A stretch of 64,000 bases of DNA. Origin: Candidatus Thiodiazotropha sp. 'RUGA'. Its GTDB lineage: Bacteria; Pseudomonadota; Gammaproteobacteria; Chromatiales; Chromatiaceae. The notes below the pieces were generated by a model. The model did no database searches. It saw nothing but the letters and a program-made list of their open reading frames with translations, and was not told where the DNA came from. Positions 52,006 through 63,860 of this stretch are shown in pieces (the stretch's first letter is position 1; every line of letters begins with the position of its first letter). The stretch is taken from NCBI GenBank assembly GCA_016842065.1, contig JAEPDS010000004.1, forward strand, positions 151,518 through 215,517. Direction: 5' to 3'. The translations under genes were made by a program, and so were the position numbers.

Positions 52006-54453
52006 TTAATGCTTGGTGGGTGCCCCAGTCTTTTTGCCAGCCTCCTGGCTGCGCTTTCTACTCGGTTTTTCAGCCTCTCCAGACTCCTTCTCCTTCTGCG
52101 GCTGCGGGGTGTCATTGAGTGCAATCTGCAACACTTCATCGATCCAGCGGACCGGGATAATTTCCAGGTTCTGCTTGATATTCTTCGGGATTTCAACAAG
52201 ATCTCTCTCGTTTTCTTCAGGGATGATAACCGTGGCGATTCCGCCCCGGTGTGCTGCCAGCAACTTCTCCTTGAGCCCACCGATCGGCAGCACTTCGCCA
52301 CGCAGGGTGATCTCACCGGTCATTGCCACATCCGCTTTCACCGGAATTTTGGTCAAAGCCGAGACCAGACTGGTACACATACCAACACCGGCACTGGGAC
52401 CGTCTTTCGGCGTGGCTCCCTCGGGCACATGGATATGCACATCGTATTTCTGGTGGAACTCCTCTTCCAGGCCAAGGGATTCGGCACGGCTTCTGACCAC
52501 CGTCATGGCCGCCTGAATCGACTCCTGCATAACCTCACCCAACTGACCGGTATGGCTCAATCGTCCCTTACCGGGCATCAGAGCGGCCTCTATACGTAGC
52601 AGCTCGCCTCCCACCTCGGTCCAGGCCAGACCGGTAACCTGACCCACCTGATCGTGCTCGTCGGCCCGCCCGTAGCGAAAACGTTTCACGCCCAGATAGT
52701 CTTCAAGACGCTTCGGTGTCAGAGTGACCTTGGTCTTGGTCTTCTTCAGCAGAATCTCTTTTACCACCTTGCGACAGATCTTGGCGATCTCCCGCTCCAG
52801 GTTTCTCACCCCGGCCTCACGGGTGTAGTAACGGACGATATCCCGAATCGCCGACTCTCTGACGATCAGCTCTTCCGGTTTCAGGCCATTGTTCTCCATC
52901 TGTTTGCGTACCAGATAGCGCTCGGCAATGTTGACCTTCTCATCCTCGGTGTAACCGGAGAGCCGGATCACTTCCATACGATCCAGCAGAGCCGCCGGAA
53001 TATTCAATGTGTTGGCGGTGGCAACGAACATCACCTCAGACAGATCGAAGTCGACCTCCAGATAGTGGTCGTTGAAGGTATGGTTCTGTTCCGGATCCAG
53101 CACCTCCAGCAGAGCCGAGGCGGGATCGCCCCGGAAGTCCATCGCCATCTTGTCGATTTCATCAAGCAGAAACAGAGGGTTTCGGGTCTTGACCTTGCTC
53201 AGATTGTTGATGATCTTGCCAGGCAGCGCACCGATATAGGTACGACGATGGCCGCGTATTTCAGCCTCGTCCCTGACCCCACCCAGGGCCATACGGGTGA
53301 ATTTACGGTTGGTCGCCCGGGCAATGGACTGACCCAGTGAGGTCTTGCCCACACCTGGAGGCCCGACCAGACAGAGGATCGGCCCCTTCAGCTTGCGCAC
53401 ACGCTGCTGTACGGCCAGGTACTCGAGAATACGCTCCTTGACCTTATCCAGACCGTAGTGATCCTCATCAAGCACGGTATTGGCGGCCCCGATGTCATTG
53501 CGGATCTTACTGCGTTTCTTCCAGGGCAGGCCGACCAGGGTATCGATGTAGTTGCGCACCACGGTCGCTTCGGCTGACATCGGCGACATCAGCTTGAGTT
53601 TGTTCAGTTCGTTGTTGGCCTTCTCCTTGGCCTCTGAGGTCATTCCGGCATTTTCGATCTTTTTGGTCAGATCCTCGATCTCGTTGGGCGCATCATCCAT
53701 TTCACCCAGCTCTTTCTGAATGGCCTTCATCTGCTCATTCAGGTAGTACTCACGCTGATTCTTCTCCATCTGACGCTTGACCCGCCCACGGATCCGTTTC
53801 TCCATCTGCAGGATGTCGTTTTCACCCTCCATCAGCCCCATCAGATGCTCCAGACGCTCTCTGACGTTGGGCATCTCCAGCACATGCTGCTTCTCCTCAA
53901 GCTTGAGGGACATATGCGCGGCGATGGTGTCGGCCAGACGACTGGGATCGTCGATACTGGAGAGCGAGGTCAATACCTCAGGTGGTACTTTTTTGTTCAG
54001 CTTGACGTACTGATCGAACAGATTGGTGGCCGAGCGCATCAGCACCTCGGTCTCTCGGCCCGCCAGATCGATATTGTCAGTCAGGGTCTCAAGGCGCGCG
54101 GTGAAGAATTCATCATTCTCCACAAATTCGATGATCCTCGCCCGTTCCCCACCTTCGACAAGGACTTTGACCGTACCATCGGGGAGTTTCAGAAGCTGCA
54201 GGATATTGGCCAGGGTACCGATGGCGTACATATCGTCGATATCCGGATCGTCCACATCCGCGCTTTTCTGTGCCGCCAGAAGAATCTGCTTGTTGCTCTG
54301 CATGGCGGAATCGAGCGCCTGGATCGACTTGTCCCGGCCGACGAACAAGGGAATAACCATGTGAGGATAGACAACCACGTCGCGTAACGGCAAAACCGGA
54401 ACGATGTTGGCCGTATCTCTTGTCATACCGGTGTCTTTATATTCTTGACCCAT
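52006..54453 (-). CDS. lon: ATP-dependent protease Lon
   Basis: 815 aa. N-terminal substrate domain (about 15-210), AAA+ module with Walker [13 protein letters not shown] and Walker [10 protein letters not shown], and protease domain with catalytic Ser in [11 protein letters not shown] and Lys further on. A charged tail follows. GAGGA precedes the ATG at 54453. It degrades misfolded and regulatory proteins. The 290-bp gap to clpX has no gene. Confidence 0.98.
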   Translation of the reverse strand: MGQEYKDTGMTRDTANIVPVLPLRDVVVYPHMVIPLFVGRDKSIQALDSAMQSNKQILLAAQKSADVDDPDIDDMYAIGTLANILQLLKLPDGTVKVLVEGGERARIIEFVENDEFFTARLETLTDNIDLAGRETEVLMRSATNLFDQYVKLNKKVPPEVLTSLSSIDDPSRLADTIAAHMSLKLEEKQHVLEMPNVRERLEHLMGLMEGENDILQMEKRIRGRVKRQMEKNQREYYLNEQMKAIQKELGEMDDAPNEIEDLTKKIENAGMTSEAKEKANNELNKLKLMSPMSAEATVVRNYIDTLVGLPWKKRSKIRNDIGAANTVLDEDHYGLDKVKERILEYLAVQQRVRKLKGPILCLVGPPGVGKTSLGQSIARATNRKFTRMALGGVRDEAEIRGHRRTYIGALPGKIINNLSKVKTRNPLFLLDEIDKMAMDFRGDPASALLEVLDPEQNHTFNDHYLEVDFDLSEVMFVATANTLNIPAALLDRMEVIRLSGYTEDEKVNIAERYLVRKQMENNGLKPEELIVRESAIRDIVRYYTREAGVRNLEREIAKICRKVVKEILLKKTKTKVTLTPKRLEDYLGVKRFRYGRADEHDQVGQVTGLAWTEVGGELLRIEAALMPGKGRLSHTGQLGEVMQESIQAAMTVVRSRAESLGLEEEFHQKYDVHIHVPEGATPKDGPSAGVGMCTSLVSALTKIPVKADVAMTGEITLRGEVLPIGGLKEKLLAAHRGGIATVIIPEENERDLVEIPKNIKQNLEIIPVRWIDEVLQIALNDTPQPQKEKESGEAEKPSRKRSQEAGKKTGAPTKH

Positions 54454-54743
54454 TCACTTGTCCTCATTAGGCAGCGGCCTGCCTGAAAATACTTCAACTG
54501 CAGGTACTACAGTGTCAATACAGGGATTTGCATCTGGCAGGCTCTCTTCAATCTGACCTGCAGCAGTTTTCTGATGGTTGATTAATGTATATATGGCCAA
54601 TAGCCGGATGTTTCAAGTCTATTGTTGGAATCAATCAACGGTAAAAACCAAACAGGAATCGTGCCATATCGACCGGAATTCACCCGGCCACGACGCAGCG
54701 TCGCCCGGGCAACTCTCTGGCTCCGGTAAAATGCTTAGACAGA

Positions 54744-56018
54744 TCAATCAGATGCAGCAATCTGCTTATCGTTGTTTTCGTAGATCATCAATGGATCAGA
54801 TTCACCGGCAATGACGCCTTCATCCACAACCACTTTGGTGACTTCATCCATTGAGGGCAAATCATACATCGTGTCGAGTAACACTTGCTCCAAAATGGTA
54901 CGCAGACCGCGTGCACCGGTCTTCCGCGCCATGGCTTTGCGGGCAATTGCACGCAGTGCGTCATCCCTGAGCTCCAGCTCACAGCCCTCCATTTCGAACA
55001 GACGGGCATACTGCTTGCTGAGTGCATTCTTCGGTTCGGTGAGAATTTTGACCAGTGAGTCCTCATCCAGCTCCTGAAGTGTGGCCACCACCGGCAAACG
55101 ACCGACAAATTCGGGTATCAGACCATATTTGATCAGGTCCTCAGGCTCCACATCGACAATGATGTCGCCCACTGAACGGGAGTCGTCCTTACTCTTCACC
55201 TCGGCAGAGAAGCCGATTCCACCCTTTTCAGAGCGGTCTTTGATGACCTTTTCAAGGCCAGCGAATGCACCACCCACAATAAACAGGATGTTTGAGGTAT
55301 TGACCTGCAGAAACTCCTGCTGAGGATGTTTTCTGCCGCCCTGGGGTGGTACGGAGGCAACCGTACCCTCAATCAGTTTCAGCAGCGCCTGCTGCACCCC
55401 TTCACCGGACACGTCACGGGTGATGGAGGGATTATCCGATTTACGGGAAATCTTATCGATTTCATCGATATAGACGATGCCGGTCTGTGCCTTTTCAACA
55501 TCATAGTCGCACTTCTGCAGCAACTTCTGAATGATGTTTTCCACATCCTCACCCACATACCCGGCTTCAGTCAGGGTGGTGGCGTCGGCAATGGTGAAGG
55601 GCACATTCAACATTCTGGCCAGGGTTTCCGCCAGCAGGGTTTTACCCGAGCCGGTGGGGCCGATCAGCAGAATATTCGATTTCGCCAGCTCGACTTCGTT
55701 GTCCTTGCCGATGACATCGAGTCTTTTGTAGTGGTTGTAGACCGCCACAGAGAGCACCTTTTTCGCTCTCTGTTGACCGATAACATATTGATCCAGCGTC
55801 TTTTTTATTTCATGAGGCTTGGGTAGTTTGTTGATGCTGTCTTCGCCCGGCTCCTGCATCTCCTCACGGATGATGTCATTGCAGAGTTCGACGCACTCAT
55901 CGCAGATAAAAACGGAAGGGCCGGCAATCAGTTTCCGCACCTCATGCTGGCTTTTGCCGCAAAAGGAGCAATACAACAGCTTACCGTCGTCACCTTTACC
56001 GCTCTTGTCACTGCTCAT
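54744..56018 (-). CDS. clpX: ClpX ATPase subunit of ClpXP
   Basis: 424 aa. An N-terminal zinc finger ([14 protein letters not shown]), Walker [14 protein letters not shown], Walker [10 protein letters not shown], the pore loop and a Sensor-2 region are present. It unfolds substrates for ClpP. Upstream is clpP, 145 bp away, and downstream lon. Confidence 0.98.
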   Translation of the reverse strand: MSSDKSGKGDDGKLLYCSFCGKSQHEVRKLIAGPSVFICDECVELCNDIIREEMQEPGEDSINKLPKPHEIKKTLDQYVIGQQRAKKVLSVAVYNHYKRLDVIGKDNEVELAKSNILLIGPTGSGKTLLAETLARMLNVPFTIADATTLTEAGYVGEDVENIIQKLLQKCDYDVEKAQTGIVYIDEIDKISRKSDNPSITRDVSGEGVQQALLKLIEGTVASVPPQGGRKHPQQEFLQVNTSNILFIVGGAFAGLEKVIKDRSEKGGIGFSAEVKSKDDSRSVGDIIVDVEPEDLIKYGLIPEFVGRLPVVATLQELDEDSLVKILTEPKNALSKQYARLFEMEGCELELRDDALRAIARKAMARKTGARGLRTILEQVLLDTMYDLPSMDEVTKVVVDEGVIAGESDPLMIYENNDKQIAASD

Positions 56019-56163
56019 ATTTCACTCCTTCAAGCCAAAATCAATCTGCTTTTTATTTCAATCATATCTAACTGCACCTAGATGGCAAGGTTAGTGATTA
56101 AAAAACACGGACTTGATAACACGCCATCCATTGCCCGTAAAAGCCACATCACAGAAACCGATG

Positions 56164-56802
56164 TCAGCTGGTCTCACTACCACCACGATCGGACAGTACC
56201 GAGTCGATCAGGCCATAGGCGACCGCTTCCTCGCCACCCATGAAATTGTCCCGCTCGGTATCTTGCGCAATTTGTTCCAGGCTCTGACCGGTATGATCGG
56301 CCAGAATGGTGTTCAGCCGCTCTCTCAGCAGCAGAATCTCTTTCGCATGGATCTCAATATCCGTTGCCTGCCCCTGGAAACCGCCCAAAGGCTGGTGAAT
56401 CATCATCCGAGAATTCGGCAGACAGTAGCGTTTGCCCTTGGCCCCGCCGGAGAGCAACAGGGCTCCCATACTCGCCGCCTGACCGATACACATGGTGCTG
56501 ACATCAGGCTTAACGAACTGCATGGTGTCGTAAATCGACAGCCCCGCGGTGACCGAGCCACCGGGCGAATTGATATAGAGATGGATATCCTTGTCCGGGT
56601 TCTCCGACTCGAGAAACAGCAACTGAGCCACAACCAGGTTGGCCATATGGTCTTCAACCGGCCCGACCAGAAAGATCACTCTCTCCTTCAGCAACCTGGA
56701 GTAGATGTCAAAGGAGCGCTCACCCCGGGCAGTCTGCTCGATAACGATCGGCACGAGGCCCAGGCCTTTTGCGTCTGGCATTCCTGACACTGTATCAATC
56801 AT
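56164..56802 (-). CDS. clpP: ClpP serine protease
   Basis: 212 aa. The catalytic Ser lies in [14 protein letters not shown], His in MMIHQPLGG, and Asp further on. The short N-terminal segment fits a propeptide. It forms the tetradecameric barrel that works with ClpX. It is 22 bp downstream of tig. Confidence 0.98.
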   Translation of the reverse strand: MIDTVSGMPDAKGLGLVPIVIEQTARGERSFDIYSRLLKERVIFLVGPVEDHMANLVVAQLLFLESENPDKDIHLYINSPGGSVTAGLSIYDTMQFVKPDVSTMCIGQAASMGALLLSGGAKGKRYCLPNSRMMIHQPLGGFQGQATDIEIHAKEILLLRERLNTILADHTGQSLEQIAQDTERDNFMGGEEAVAYGLIDSVLSDRGGSETS

Positions 56803-56824
56803 GGTCTACGTTTCCCCTCTCCTT

Positions 56825-58114
56825 TCAACCCTGCTCCGTCAGATCGGCAAAGGTTGTCTGCTCTTCAGTGACTGTTACCTGTTCCAGCACCCAGTCTACC
56901 ACCTGATCTTCCATTACGACATTCTGCACAGCGGCCAGCTGTTTTTCGTCGTTATAGTAGTAGTTGACCACCTCTTCAGGCTTCTCGTAACTGGCGGCAA
57001 ACTCTTCAATTCTCTTCTTCACACGATCGTTATCGACCTGAATGTCGTTTTGCTTAATGATTTCACCAATAAGCAGGCCCAGAGTAACCCGTTTTTTTGC
57101 CTGGTCTTCAAACATCTCACTGGGCAGCTCAAATGATCCTCCGCCCTGGGCCAGCTGCTGACGGGTCTGATTCTTCAGCGCCTCGATCTCCTGATCGACC
57201 ATCGCAGTGGGAATATCGATCGGATTCTGCTCAGTCAGCAGATCCATTGCCTGGTTCTTTATACGAGCCTCAATCCGCTGTTCAAGTTCACGTGACATGT
57301 TCTCACGCACATCGGTCATCAGCTTGTCGACACCCTCTTCGGCACCGAACTCTTTGGCAAATTCGTCATCGACCTCAGGCAGCACCTCTTCGGCGATGTC
57401 GTTGATCTCTACTTCGAACGTTACCGGTTTATCGGCCAACTCTTCCACCCGGTAGTTTTCGGGGAATTTCAGGTCGATGGAGGATTTATCACCTTTCGGC
57501 TTACCGATCAGGGCAGATTCGAAACCTTCGATCATACGGCCGGAGCCCAGCACCAGGTCCACATTCTCCGCACTGCCACCCTCAAAGACCTCCCCGTCGA
57601 CGGTACCCTTGAAGCTGATTTTCACCTGATCGCCTTCGGCTGCATCACGCTCAACGCTGCTCCAGGTTGCACGCTGTTTGCGCAGCTTCATCAGCATCTC
57701 GTCAATATCCTGATCGCCAATCTCGGCCATCGGACGCTTGATCTCCCCGGAGAGAGGATTCAGGGTGATCTCAGGCATCACCTCAACGGTCGCCACATAG
57801 CGAAACAGTCCATCCTCTTCGTTGGACTCGCCAGGTTCGATCTTAGGCATGCCGGCGGGCTGCAGCTTCTCCTGCTGAATCGCCTCCTGATAACTGGATT
57901 CGATCATCTGGCCGTAGACTTCCTGCAGCACCTGTCCGCCATAGTTACGACGCAGCAGTTTCATCGGCACCTTACCGGGACGAAAACCATCCAGTTTGGC
58001 GGTTCGGCCAATCTGCTGTAGGCGCTTATTCACTTCCGCATCGATCTGCTCTGCAGGCAACTCGACGGTAAGACGTCGCTCAAGCCCTTCTCCCGATTCC
58101 ACCGAAACTTGCAT
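56825..58114 (-). CDS. tig: Trigger factor
   Basis: 429 aa from MQVSVESGEGLERRLTVELP with AGGAGA upstream. N-terminal ribosome-binding domain with signature GFRPGKVP (about 45), a PPIase FKBP-like domain (about 150-240), then a C-terminal helical domain. It is a ribosome-associated chaperone and prolyl isomerase. Confidence 0.97.
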   Translation of the reverse strand: MQVSVESGEGLERRLTVELPAEQIDAEVNKRLQQIGRTAKLDGFRPGKVPMKLLRRNYGGQVLQEVYGQMIESSYQEAIQQEKLQPAGMPKIEPGESNEEDGLFRYVATVEVMPEITLNPLSGEIKRPMAEIGDQDIDEMLMKLRKQRATWSSVERDAAEGDQVKISFKGTVDGEVFEGGSAENVDLVLGSGRMIEGFESALIGKPKGDKSSIDLKFPENYRVEELADKPVTFEVEINDIAEEVLPEVDDEFAKEFGAEEGVDKLMTDVRENMSRELEQRIEARIKNQAMDLLTEQNPIDIPTAMVDQEIEALKNQTRQQLAQGGGSFELPSEMFEDQAKKRVTLGLLIGEIIKQNDIQVDNDRVKKRIEEFAASYEKPEEVVNYYYNDEKQLAAVQNVVMEDQVVDWVLEQVTVTEEQTTFADLTEQG

Positions 58115-58210
58115 GTATCTTCTCCTGACAGCCTTATCTGCCACTAAATATCTGAATTAAGGAAAAACTGGAAATTTCCTGTCGATCGCCATTGGCAACC
58201 GCAGTTGAAA

Positions 58211-58295
<85 letters not shown>

Positions 58296-58372
58296 TGCTT
58301 TCGTATGATTCCCAGCCGATTCAAGGGGATTACCAAACAATCCAGCCCAAATTCCACAGCTGAGAATCGGCC

Positions 58373-58402
58373 ATTATAACGACCAATGGAGCAACTCTCC
58401 AA
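58373..58402 (-). promoter_or_regulatory. Probable sigma-70 promoter of tRNA-Leu
   Basis: On the minus strand TTGGAG (58397-58402) and TATAAT (58373-58378) are separated by 18 bp. The initiation point would be about 70 bp before the tRNA 5' end. The -10 is a perfect consensus. Confidence 0.55.
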
Positions 58403-58573
58403 ATCTAATCTTGATTAAAACGGTGGTTGATCTACCCTGGCCCGTTGAGTCTGTTGGTCGAACGCCCATTAAACACATGGATTCAATGGGTTATATTTCC
58501 AGCCAGATCACGTCGACTGGGCGGTTTTCAGCCGATCACCCCTCTCATGATTGGATTTTCAGAGCGGTTGAAT

Positions 58574-60823
58574 TCAACTGACCTCAACCCGGTCGACCCG
58601 CTGGAAACCTCTCGGAAGTTTCCCTCCTCGACGTCCCCGCTCTCCCTGATAGCCATCCAGATCGGCCGGTTTCAGCACGATATAGCGCTTGCCTGCATGG
58701 GCGGTCAGACTGCCCCCTTTCGGCACCACGGCAATCGCCACCACGAACTCCTCCCTGGCAGCCACCCGTTTCGGAGCGATCGAGATAATCTTGTTACCCT
58801 TGCCCTTCGACAGCTTGGGCAACTCCCCGACGGGAAAGACCAGCATCCGCCCCTCATTGGTGATCGTCACGACGCGATCGCTCTCCACATCCGCAATCAG
58901 CTCAGGCATCAGAACCTGAGATCCTTTCGGCAGGGTCAGCAGCGCCTTGCCCGATTTATTTTTCGCCAGCATATCCGCCAGACCGACCCGGAATCCGTAA
59001 CCTGCGTCCGAGGCCAACAGATACTCCTGCTGAGTGTCGCCGCCGATCACCGCACGGAAGGTCGCACCGGTTGCCGGAGAGAGTCGTCCTGTCAGAGGCT
59101 CACCCTGACTGCGGGCCGATGGCAGCGTATGCGCCGGCAGGGAGTAGCTGCGGCCATTGGAGTCGAGAAATACCGCCTGCTGATTGCTACGCAGGCGGGT
59201 AGCGGCCAGAAAACCGTCCCCGGCCCGATAGTTCAGACCGGTCGGATCGATCTCATGCCCCTTGGCAGTACGCGCCCAACCCATCTCCGAAAGCACTACA
59301 GTGACCGCCTCACTGGGAGTCAGATCGGTCTCGTCGAGGGCCTCAGCCGCCTCACGTTCAACGATGGGTGAACGACGCTCATCACCATATTTCTCCGCAT
59401 CCGCCTGTAACTCCTTACGGATCAGAGTACGCATGCGCTGTTTCGAACCCAGCAGCTTTTCGAGTGATTTCCGCTCTTTCTCCAGCTCTTCCTGCTCACC
59501 CTTGATCTTCATCTCCTCCAACTTCGCCAGGTTACGCAAGCGAAGGTTGAGGATGGCTTCTGCCTGAATGTCTGAGAGGGAGAAACGTTTGATCAGTTCG
59601 GCCTTTGGATCATCCTCGTAGCGGATGATCGCAATCACCTCATCGATATTCAGATAGGCGATCAGATAGCCTTCAAGAATGTGCAACCGGTCAAGCACCT
59701 CATTGAGGCGATACTGCAGTCTCCGGCGAACGGTTTCGGTGCGGAAACTGAGCCACTCCACCAGCAGCGTGCGCAGATCCTTGACCGCCGGACGGCCATC
59801 GATACCGATCAGGTTGAGATTGACCCGATAGCTGCGCTCCAGATCGGTGCTGGCAAACAGATGGGACATCAACCGTGCCACATCGACCCGGTTGGAGCGG
59901 GGCACGATCACCAGACGGGTGGGATTTTCATGATCCGATTCGTCGCGCAGATCCTCTACCATCGGCAGCTTTTTGGCCTGCATCTGAGCCGCGATCTGTT
60001 CCAGTATCTTGGCCCCTGACACCTGATGCGGCAGCGCCGTCACGATAATATCCCCATTCTCCCGGTCGAAACGGGCACGCATGCGGATCGAGCCATGCCC
60101 GGTCGCATAGACCTTCGCCAGCTCAGCCGCCGGCGTCACGATCTCCGCCTCGGTGGGGTAGTCCGGCCCGGGGATATGGGTCATCAGATCTTCCAGGGTG
60201 GCCTTCGGCGACTCCAGCAGATGGATACAGGCACTGGCGACTTCCCGCAGGTTATGTGGCGGGATATCGGTGGCCATGCCCACAGCGATACCGGAAGAGC
60301 CGTTGAGCAGCACATTCGGCAATCTCGCCGGCAGTATCTTGGGTTCCTTCAGGGTGCCGTCAAAATTGGGCATCCACTCCACAGTCCCCTGTCCCAGCTC
60401 CGAAAGCAGGCTCTGGGCATAGACCGTCAGCTTCGATTCCGTGTAACGCATCGCGGCAAACGACTTCGGATCGTCCGGCGAGCCCCAGTTGCCCTGCCCG
60501 TCCACCAGCGGATAGCGGTAGGAGAAGTTCTGCGCCATCAGCACCATTGCCTCATAACAGGCACTGTCGCCATGGGGATGGAACTTACCGAGCACATCAC
60601 CGACGGTACGGGCCGACTTCTTGAACTTGGCCCCCGCACTCAAACCCAGCTCCGACATGGCATAGACAATCCGCCGCTGTACCGGCTTCAATCCATCACC
60701 GATATTCGGCAGGGCACGATCGAGAATCACATACATGGAGTAGTTCAGGTATGCCTTCTCGGTAAACTCATTCAGGGGAACCCGTTCGATTCCCTCCAAG
60801 CTGTGATCGATATCGTCAGTCAT
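58574..60823 (-). CDS. parC: DNA topoisomerase IV subunit A
   Basis: 749 aa, typical ParC length. The catalytic tyrosine is in [10 protein letters not shown]. The [13 protein letters not shown] and [16 protein letters not shown] elements belong to the DNA-gate domain. The C-terminal beta-propeller (about 500-749) has fewer blades than GyrA. It decatenates daughter chromosomes. parE is not adjacent. Confidence 0.96.
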   Translation of the reverse strand: MTDDIDHSLEGIERVPLNEFTEKAYLNYSMYVILDRALPNIGDGLKPVQRRIVYAMSELGLSAGAKFKKSARTVGDVLGKFHPHGDSACYEAMVLMAQNFSYRYPLVDGQGNWGSPDDPKSFAAMRYTESKLTVYAQSLLSELGQGTVEWMPNFDGTLKEPKILPARLPNVLLNGSSGIAVGMATDIPPHNLREVASACIHLLESPKATLEDLMTHIPGPDYPTEAEIVTPAAELAKVYATGHGSIRMRARFDRENGDIIVTALPHQVSGAKILEQIAAQMQAKKLPMVEDLRDESDHENPTRLVIVPRSNRVDVARLMSHLFASTDLERSYRVNLNLIGIDGRPAVKDLRTLLVEWLSFRTETVRRRLQYRLNEVLDRLHILEGYLIAYLNIDEVIAIIRYEDDPKAELIKRFSLSDIQAEAILNLRLRNLAKLEEMKIKGEQEELEKERKSLEKLLGSKQRMRTLIRKELQADAEKYGDERRSPIVEREAAEALDETDLTPSEAVTVVLSEMGWARTAKGHEIDPTGLNYRAGDGFLAATRLRSNQQAVFLDSNGRSYSLPAHTLPSARSQGEPLTGRLSPATGATFRAVIGGDTQQEYLLASDAGYGFRVGLADMLAKNKSGKALLTLPKGSQVLMPELIADVESDRVVTITNEGRMLVFPVGELPKLSKGKGNKIISIAPKRVAAREEFVVAIAVVPKGGSLTAHAGKRYIVLKPADLDGYQGERGRRGGKLPRGFQRVDRVEVS

Positions 60824-60956
60824 CTGATCTGTAAGTTACTACTGGTCTGAAAGAGGCCAGATGATACGGAAAGCCGAAGAGATAGGGAATACGTGATTAG
60901 TCACTGACGGAGGAAATGAACGGAAAAGTGTCCAGCGCAACGGCTGACCTAGAGAA

Positions 60957-60990
60957 TGAACCGCAAATGGACGCCAATCACTGCAAAATG
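60957..60990. repeat. Family C repeat, single unit
   Basis: CCGCAAATGGACGCCAATCA with one further partial unit (CTGCAAAATG). It is most like the inner block at 49231. Confidence 0.55.
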
Positions 60991-61059
60991 TCGTCAATGA
61001 CTCTCACAGAGCGGCCTTGATTTAGGTAGATCCGCAGTTAGTCACTTCAGCGTTATTTG

Positions 61060-61077
61060 GTGGGGCATGGCCCCACC
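61060..61077. repeat. Family B hairpin, truncated copy
   Basis: GTGGGGCATGGCCCCAC is a perfect palindrome-like dyad. Downstream sequence to about 61140 resembles the right half of the 38958-39171 element, so this is probably a decayed copy of that element without its terminal repeats. Confidence 0.6.
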
Positions 61078-61215
61078 ACAACCCTCTGATAAGACGAGAT
61101 GCAATCTGTTTAGTGCTTAAGTAAGAGCCATTCGTCCCTGCTCCCCCTATCTTAGAGACGGGTTATTCCCGTAAAATCCCCCAATCACACAACCGGATAA
61201 CAACAGGAAATGCCC

Positions 61216-61614
61216 ATGACCCCTCCCTACCAAACGCCCCAGGATGCCGAAGACGCCTACTACGACGCCATCGATGAAGGGGACCTGGGCGCCATGATGT
61301 CGGTGTGGGAAGAGAGTGATGAGATTCTCTGCCTGCTGCCGATGATGCCGGCGCAACGGGGCAGAGCGGCCATCGAGACCGCCTGGGGCGCCCTGTTGAA
61401 TGAGGATGTAAAGCTTGATATCGAGATTAAACACCTGAGCTGGATTGAGACTGATAATATTGCCATCCACCTGATCGAAGAGCTGGTCAAAGCAGATCCT
61501 GAAACCCCACCCCACCCGGTCTACGCCACCAATATCTACCGCAAAGGTGATCAGGGCTGGTGCCTGGTGATGCATCAGAACTCGCCCACACCACCCCCCG
61601 GGTTACAGGTCTGA
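61216..61614 (+). CDS. SnoaL/NTF2-like fold protein
   Basis: 132 aa from the ATG at 61216, which is eight bases after AGGA. The pattern AEDAYYDAIDEGDLGAMMSVW and RGRAAIETAW, with HNIYRKGDQGWCLVMHQN at the end, is that of a single-domain NTF2-like protein. It may be an enzyme or binding protein; substrate unknown. It overlaps the thioesterase gene by 1 bp. Confidence 0.85.
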   Translation: MTPPYQTPQDAEDAYYDAIDEGDLGAMMSVWEESDEILCLLPMMPAQRGRAAIETAWGALLNEDVKLDIEIKHLSWIETDNIAIHLIEELVKADPETPPHPVYATNIYRKGDQGWCLVMHQNSPTPPPGLQV

Positions 61615-61964
61615 TGGAAAACCATAAACTGGTGCTGCCCCAGCACCTCAACCAGTATGGCTATCTGTTTGGCGGCAACCTGCTGAAATGGGTCGACGAG
61701 TATGCCTGGATCGCAGCGGTGCATGACTACCCGGGGCGCCACTTTGTGACGATCGGACTCGACCGGGTCACCTTCCACCGCAGTGTCAGAGAGGGCGCGA
61801 TATTGCGCTTCGATATCCAGCAGAGCAAACAGGGTGATTCATCGGTGGATTATCGGGTCAAGGTATTTGCGGAAGCGTCGTTGACCGGTCAGGAGGAGAG
61901 CGTCTTCAGCACCACCATCACCTTCGTCTGTCTCGATGAGGCAGGCAATAAAACTTCCATTTAG
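61614..61964 (+). CDS. Acyl-CoA thioesterase, hotdog fold
   Basis: 116 aa from the ATG of a TGATG overlap with the previous gene. YGYLFGGNLLKWVDEYAWIAA is a YciA/Acot-type hotdog motif with the Asp/Gly catalytic region, and VTFHRSVREGAILRFDI matches the family's central helix-strand. It hydrolyses acyl-CoA; chain specificity unknown. It is coupled with the NTF2-like gene. Confidence 0.85.
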   Translation: MENHKLVLPQHLNQYGYLFGGNLLKWVDEYAWIAAVHDYPGRHFVTIGLDRVTFHRSVREGAILRFDIQQSKQGDSSVDYRVKVFAEASLTGQEESVFSTTITFVCLDEAGNKTSI

Positions 61965-61983
61965 CAGCAACCCAAGCGGCCAC

Positions 61984-62892
61984 TCAGGTTTCCCGCCGCG
62001 ACCAATAGCCCGCCAGCATGGAACCACTCAGATTGTGCCAGATGGAGAAGATCGCGCCCGGCAGCGCGGCAGCGGCGGAAAAATACTTAACCGACAGCGC
62101 TACCCCCAAGCCGGAATTCTGCATACCCACCTCGATCGCCAGGGTACGGCTGATCCGCCGATCCCAACCCAGACCTCTGGCGATCCAGTAACCGCCGGCC
62201 AAGCCAGCCAGATTGTGCAGTACCACGGCTAACGCCAACAGCATCCCCATACTGGCAATGTTGCTCTGATTCAGCGCTACCACGATACCGATGATCAGAA
62301 CGATCGCAAGAATGGAGATCAACGGAAAGAGCGGTTTTATCGGTTTGAGTTTGCGGCCATACAGGCTGTTCACCAGGACCCCCAACGAGACCGGTAACAG
62401 AACAATCTTGAAGATCGACCAGAGCATGCTTTCAACCGGCACCGGAACCTTCTGCCCTACATAGAGCCAGGTCAGCAGCGGCGTGGCGATGATCGCCAGC
62501 AGGGTTGAAACCGTTGTCATGGTAATGGAGAGAGCCACATCACCGCGTGCCAGATAGCAGACCACATTGGAAGCGGTACCGCCGGGACAGGCCCCGACCA
62601 ATACCAGCCCGGCCATCAGATAGGGTGGCAAGGCGAGCAGTTCAGCAATCAGCCAGGCGAGCAAAGGCATCCATGCGAACTGCAACAACACCCCGACACC
62701 GACGATCTTCGGCTGTTGAAAAACCCGTTTGAAATCTTGCAGACTCAGGGTCATGCCCATACCGAACATCACCAGACCCAAGAGGGGAATGATGGCAGGC
62801 TTCAAGACAACGAAAGCAGAAGGATAAGCATAGGCAAGCGCAGACAGAAGCACGGCCCATAGCGGAAAGAGTCGGGTTATCTGATGAATCAT
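61984..62892 (-). CDS. Bile acid:sodium symporter family transporter
   Basis: 302 aa with about nine or ten hydrophobic helices. GMGMTLSLQDFKRVFQ, LVGACPGGTASNVVCYLARGD (broken into membrane-reentrant segments) and NSGLGVALSVKYF are typical of the BASS family. It probably carries an organic anion with sodium; the substrate is unknown. It ends 19 bp after the facing thioesterase stop. Confidence 0.9.
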   Translation of the reverse strand: MIHQITRLFPLWAVLLSALAYAYPSAFVVLKPAIIPLLGLVMFGMGMTLSLQDFKRVFQQPKIVGVGVLLQFAWMPLLAWLIAELLALPPYLMAGLVLVGACPGGTASNVVCYLARGDVALSITMTTVSTLLAIIATPLLTWLYVGQKVPVPVESMLWSIFKIVLLPVSLGVLVNSLYGRKLKPIKPLFPLISILAIVLIIGIVVALNQSNIASMGMLLALAVVLHNLAGLAGGYWIARGLGWDRRISRTLAIEVGMQNSGLGVALSVKYFSAAAALPGAIFSIWHNLSGSMLAGYWSRRET

Positions 62893-63014
62893 CTGGCCTG
62901 TAACACGAAAAGAATACTCTGTTGCAAGAGTCTCCGGCCTGGCGTTCTGTTCGTCAAGCCGGAGTGGACCTGACTACTCTTCAGGGGCAGATCAGACTTC
63001 TGATCAACGCAGCA

Positions 63015-63860
63015 TCAAACCGCCTGGTCCAATCCCTCGTCGGACCAGCATCCCGAGTCGACCATACGCTTCAGATAGACCTGAAAATCCCTGGCCGGTC
63101 TTGCCAGCGCCTCTTCAACACCCGGTTGCACCTGGCTGTTTCTACCATCCAGAACCTGCGTGAACAGCTCTTTGAGCAACCACTGCATCGGCTCGGGAAC
63201 AGCCTGCTGCTGAAGTGCATCCAGATAGGCATCCAGCGGCACCTGTGTGTATTTCACCGGCCTCTGTAGCGCTTGCGACAGCTCTGCCATGCAATCAGCA
63301 AAGGTCATGGCGCGAGGCCCAGTCACTTCATAGAGACGATTGTGATGTTTTGCTTCGGTCAAACAGGCAACCACCACATCGGCAATATCCTCCGCATCGA
63401 TGAAAGGTTCCGGGACATCCCCCGCCGGCAGGATCAGTTCGCCCTGCAGAATCCCATCGATCATGAAACTCTCACTGAAGTTCTGAAAAAACCAGCTCGC
63501 CCTGACGATATTCCAGCGGATGCCGCTGTTGATGAGAATATCCTCCGCCTGCCGGGCGCCGGCTTCACCTCGCCCCGAGAGCAGCACGACATGTTCAACA
63601 CCAGCCGCTTCAGCCATATCGACAAACGCTTCAATATCAGACTGAGCTTGAGGAATTGCCAAATCAGGCTGGTAGGTAACATACACAGAGGCAACACCCT
63701 GCAATGCCGCGCCCCAGGTATCCCGTTGCTGCCAGTCGAATGGCAGAGCCGTTGATCTTGAGACCGCTCTGGTCTGCAGTCCCATCGATTGCAAACGCTG
63801 CACGACACGACTACCGGTTTTGCCATGCTTGCCAATGATCAGTATCGGTTTGTTGTTCAT
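63015..63860 (-). CDS. NmrA-like NAD(P)-binding protein
   Basis: 281 aa from the ATG at 63860 with AAGGAGA upstream. The Rossmann motif is IIGKHGKTGSRV near the start. No catalytic Tyr-Lys pair is evident, which suits an atypical short-chain dehydrogenase of the NmrA group. These bind nucleotides and may act as redox sensors or as quinone oxidoreductases. It is the last complete gene in the window. Confidence 0.88.
   Translation of the reverse strand: MNNKPILIIGKHGKTGSRVVQRLQSMGLQTRAVSRSTALPFDWQQRDTWGAALQGVASVYVTYQPDLAIPQAQSDIEAFVDMAEAAGVEHVVLLSGRGEAGARQAEDILINSGIRWNIVRASWFFQNFSESFMIDGILQGELILPAGDVPEPFIDAEDIADVVVACLTEAKHHNRLYEVTGPRAMTFADCMAELSQALQRPVKYTQVPLDAYLDALQQQAVPEPMQWLLKELFTQVLDGRNSQVQPGVEEALARPARDFQVYLKRMVDSGCWSDEGLDQAV

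Larger units (their letters stand above)
60824..61215. other. Gap with family C and B repeat copies
   Basis: 392 bp between parC and the NTF2-like gene, which are divergent. It holds a family C unit (60957-60990, CCGCAAATGGACGCCAATCA) and a half family B hairpin (61060-61077). Nothing coding is apparent. Confidence 0.6.
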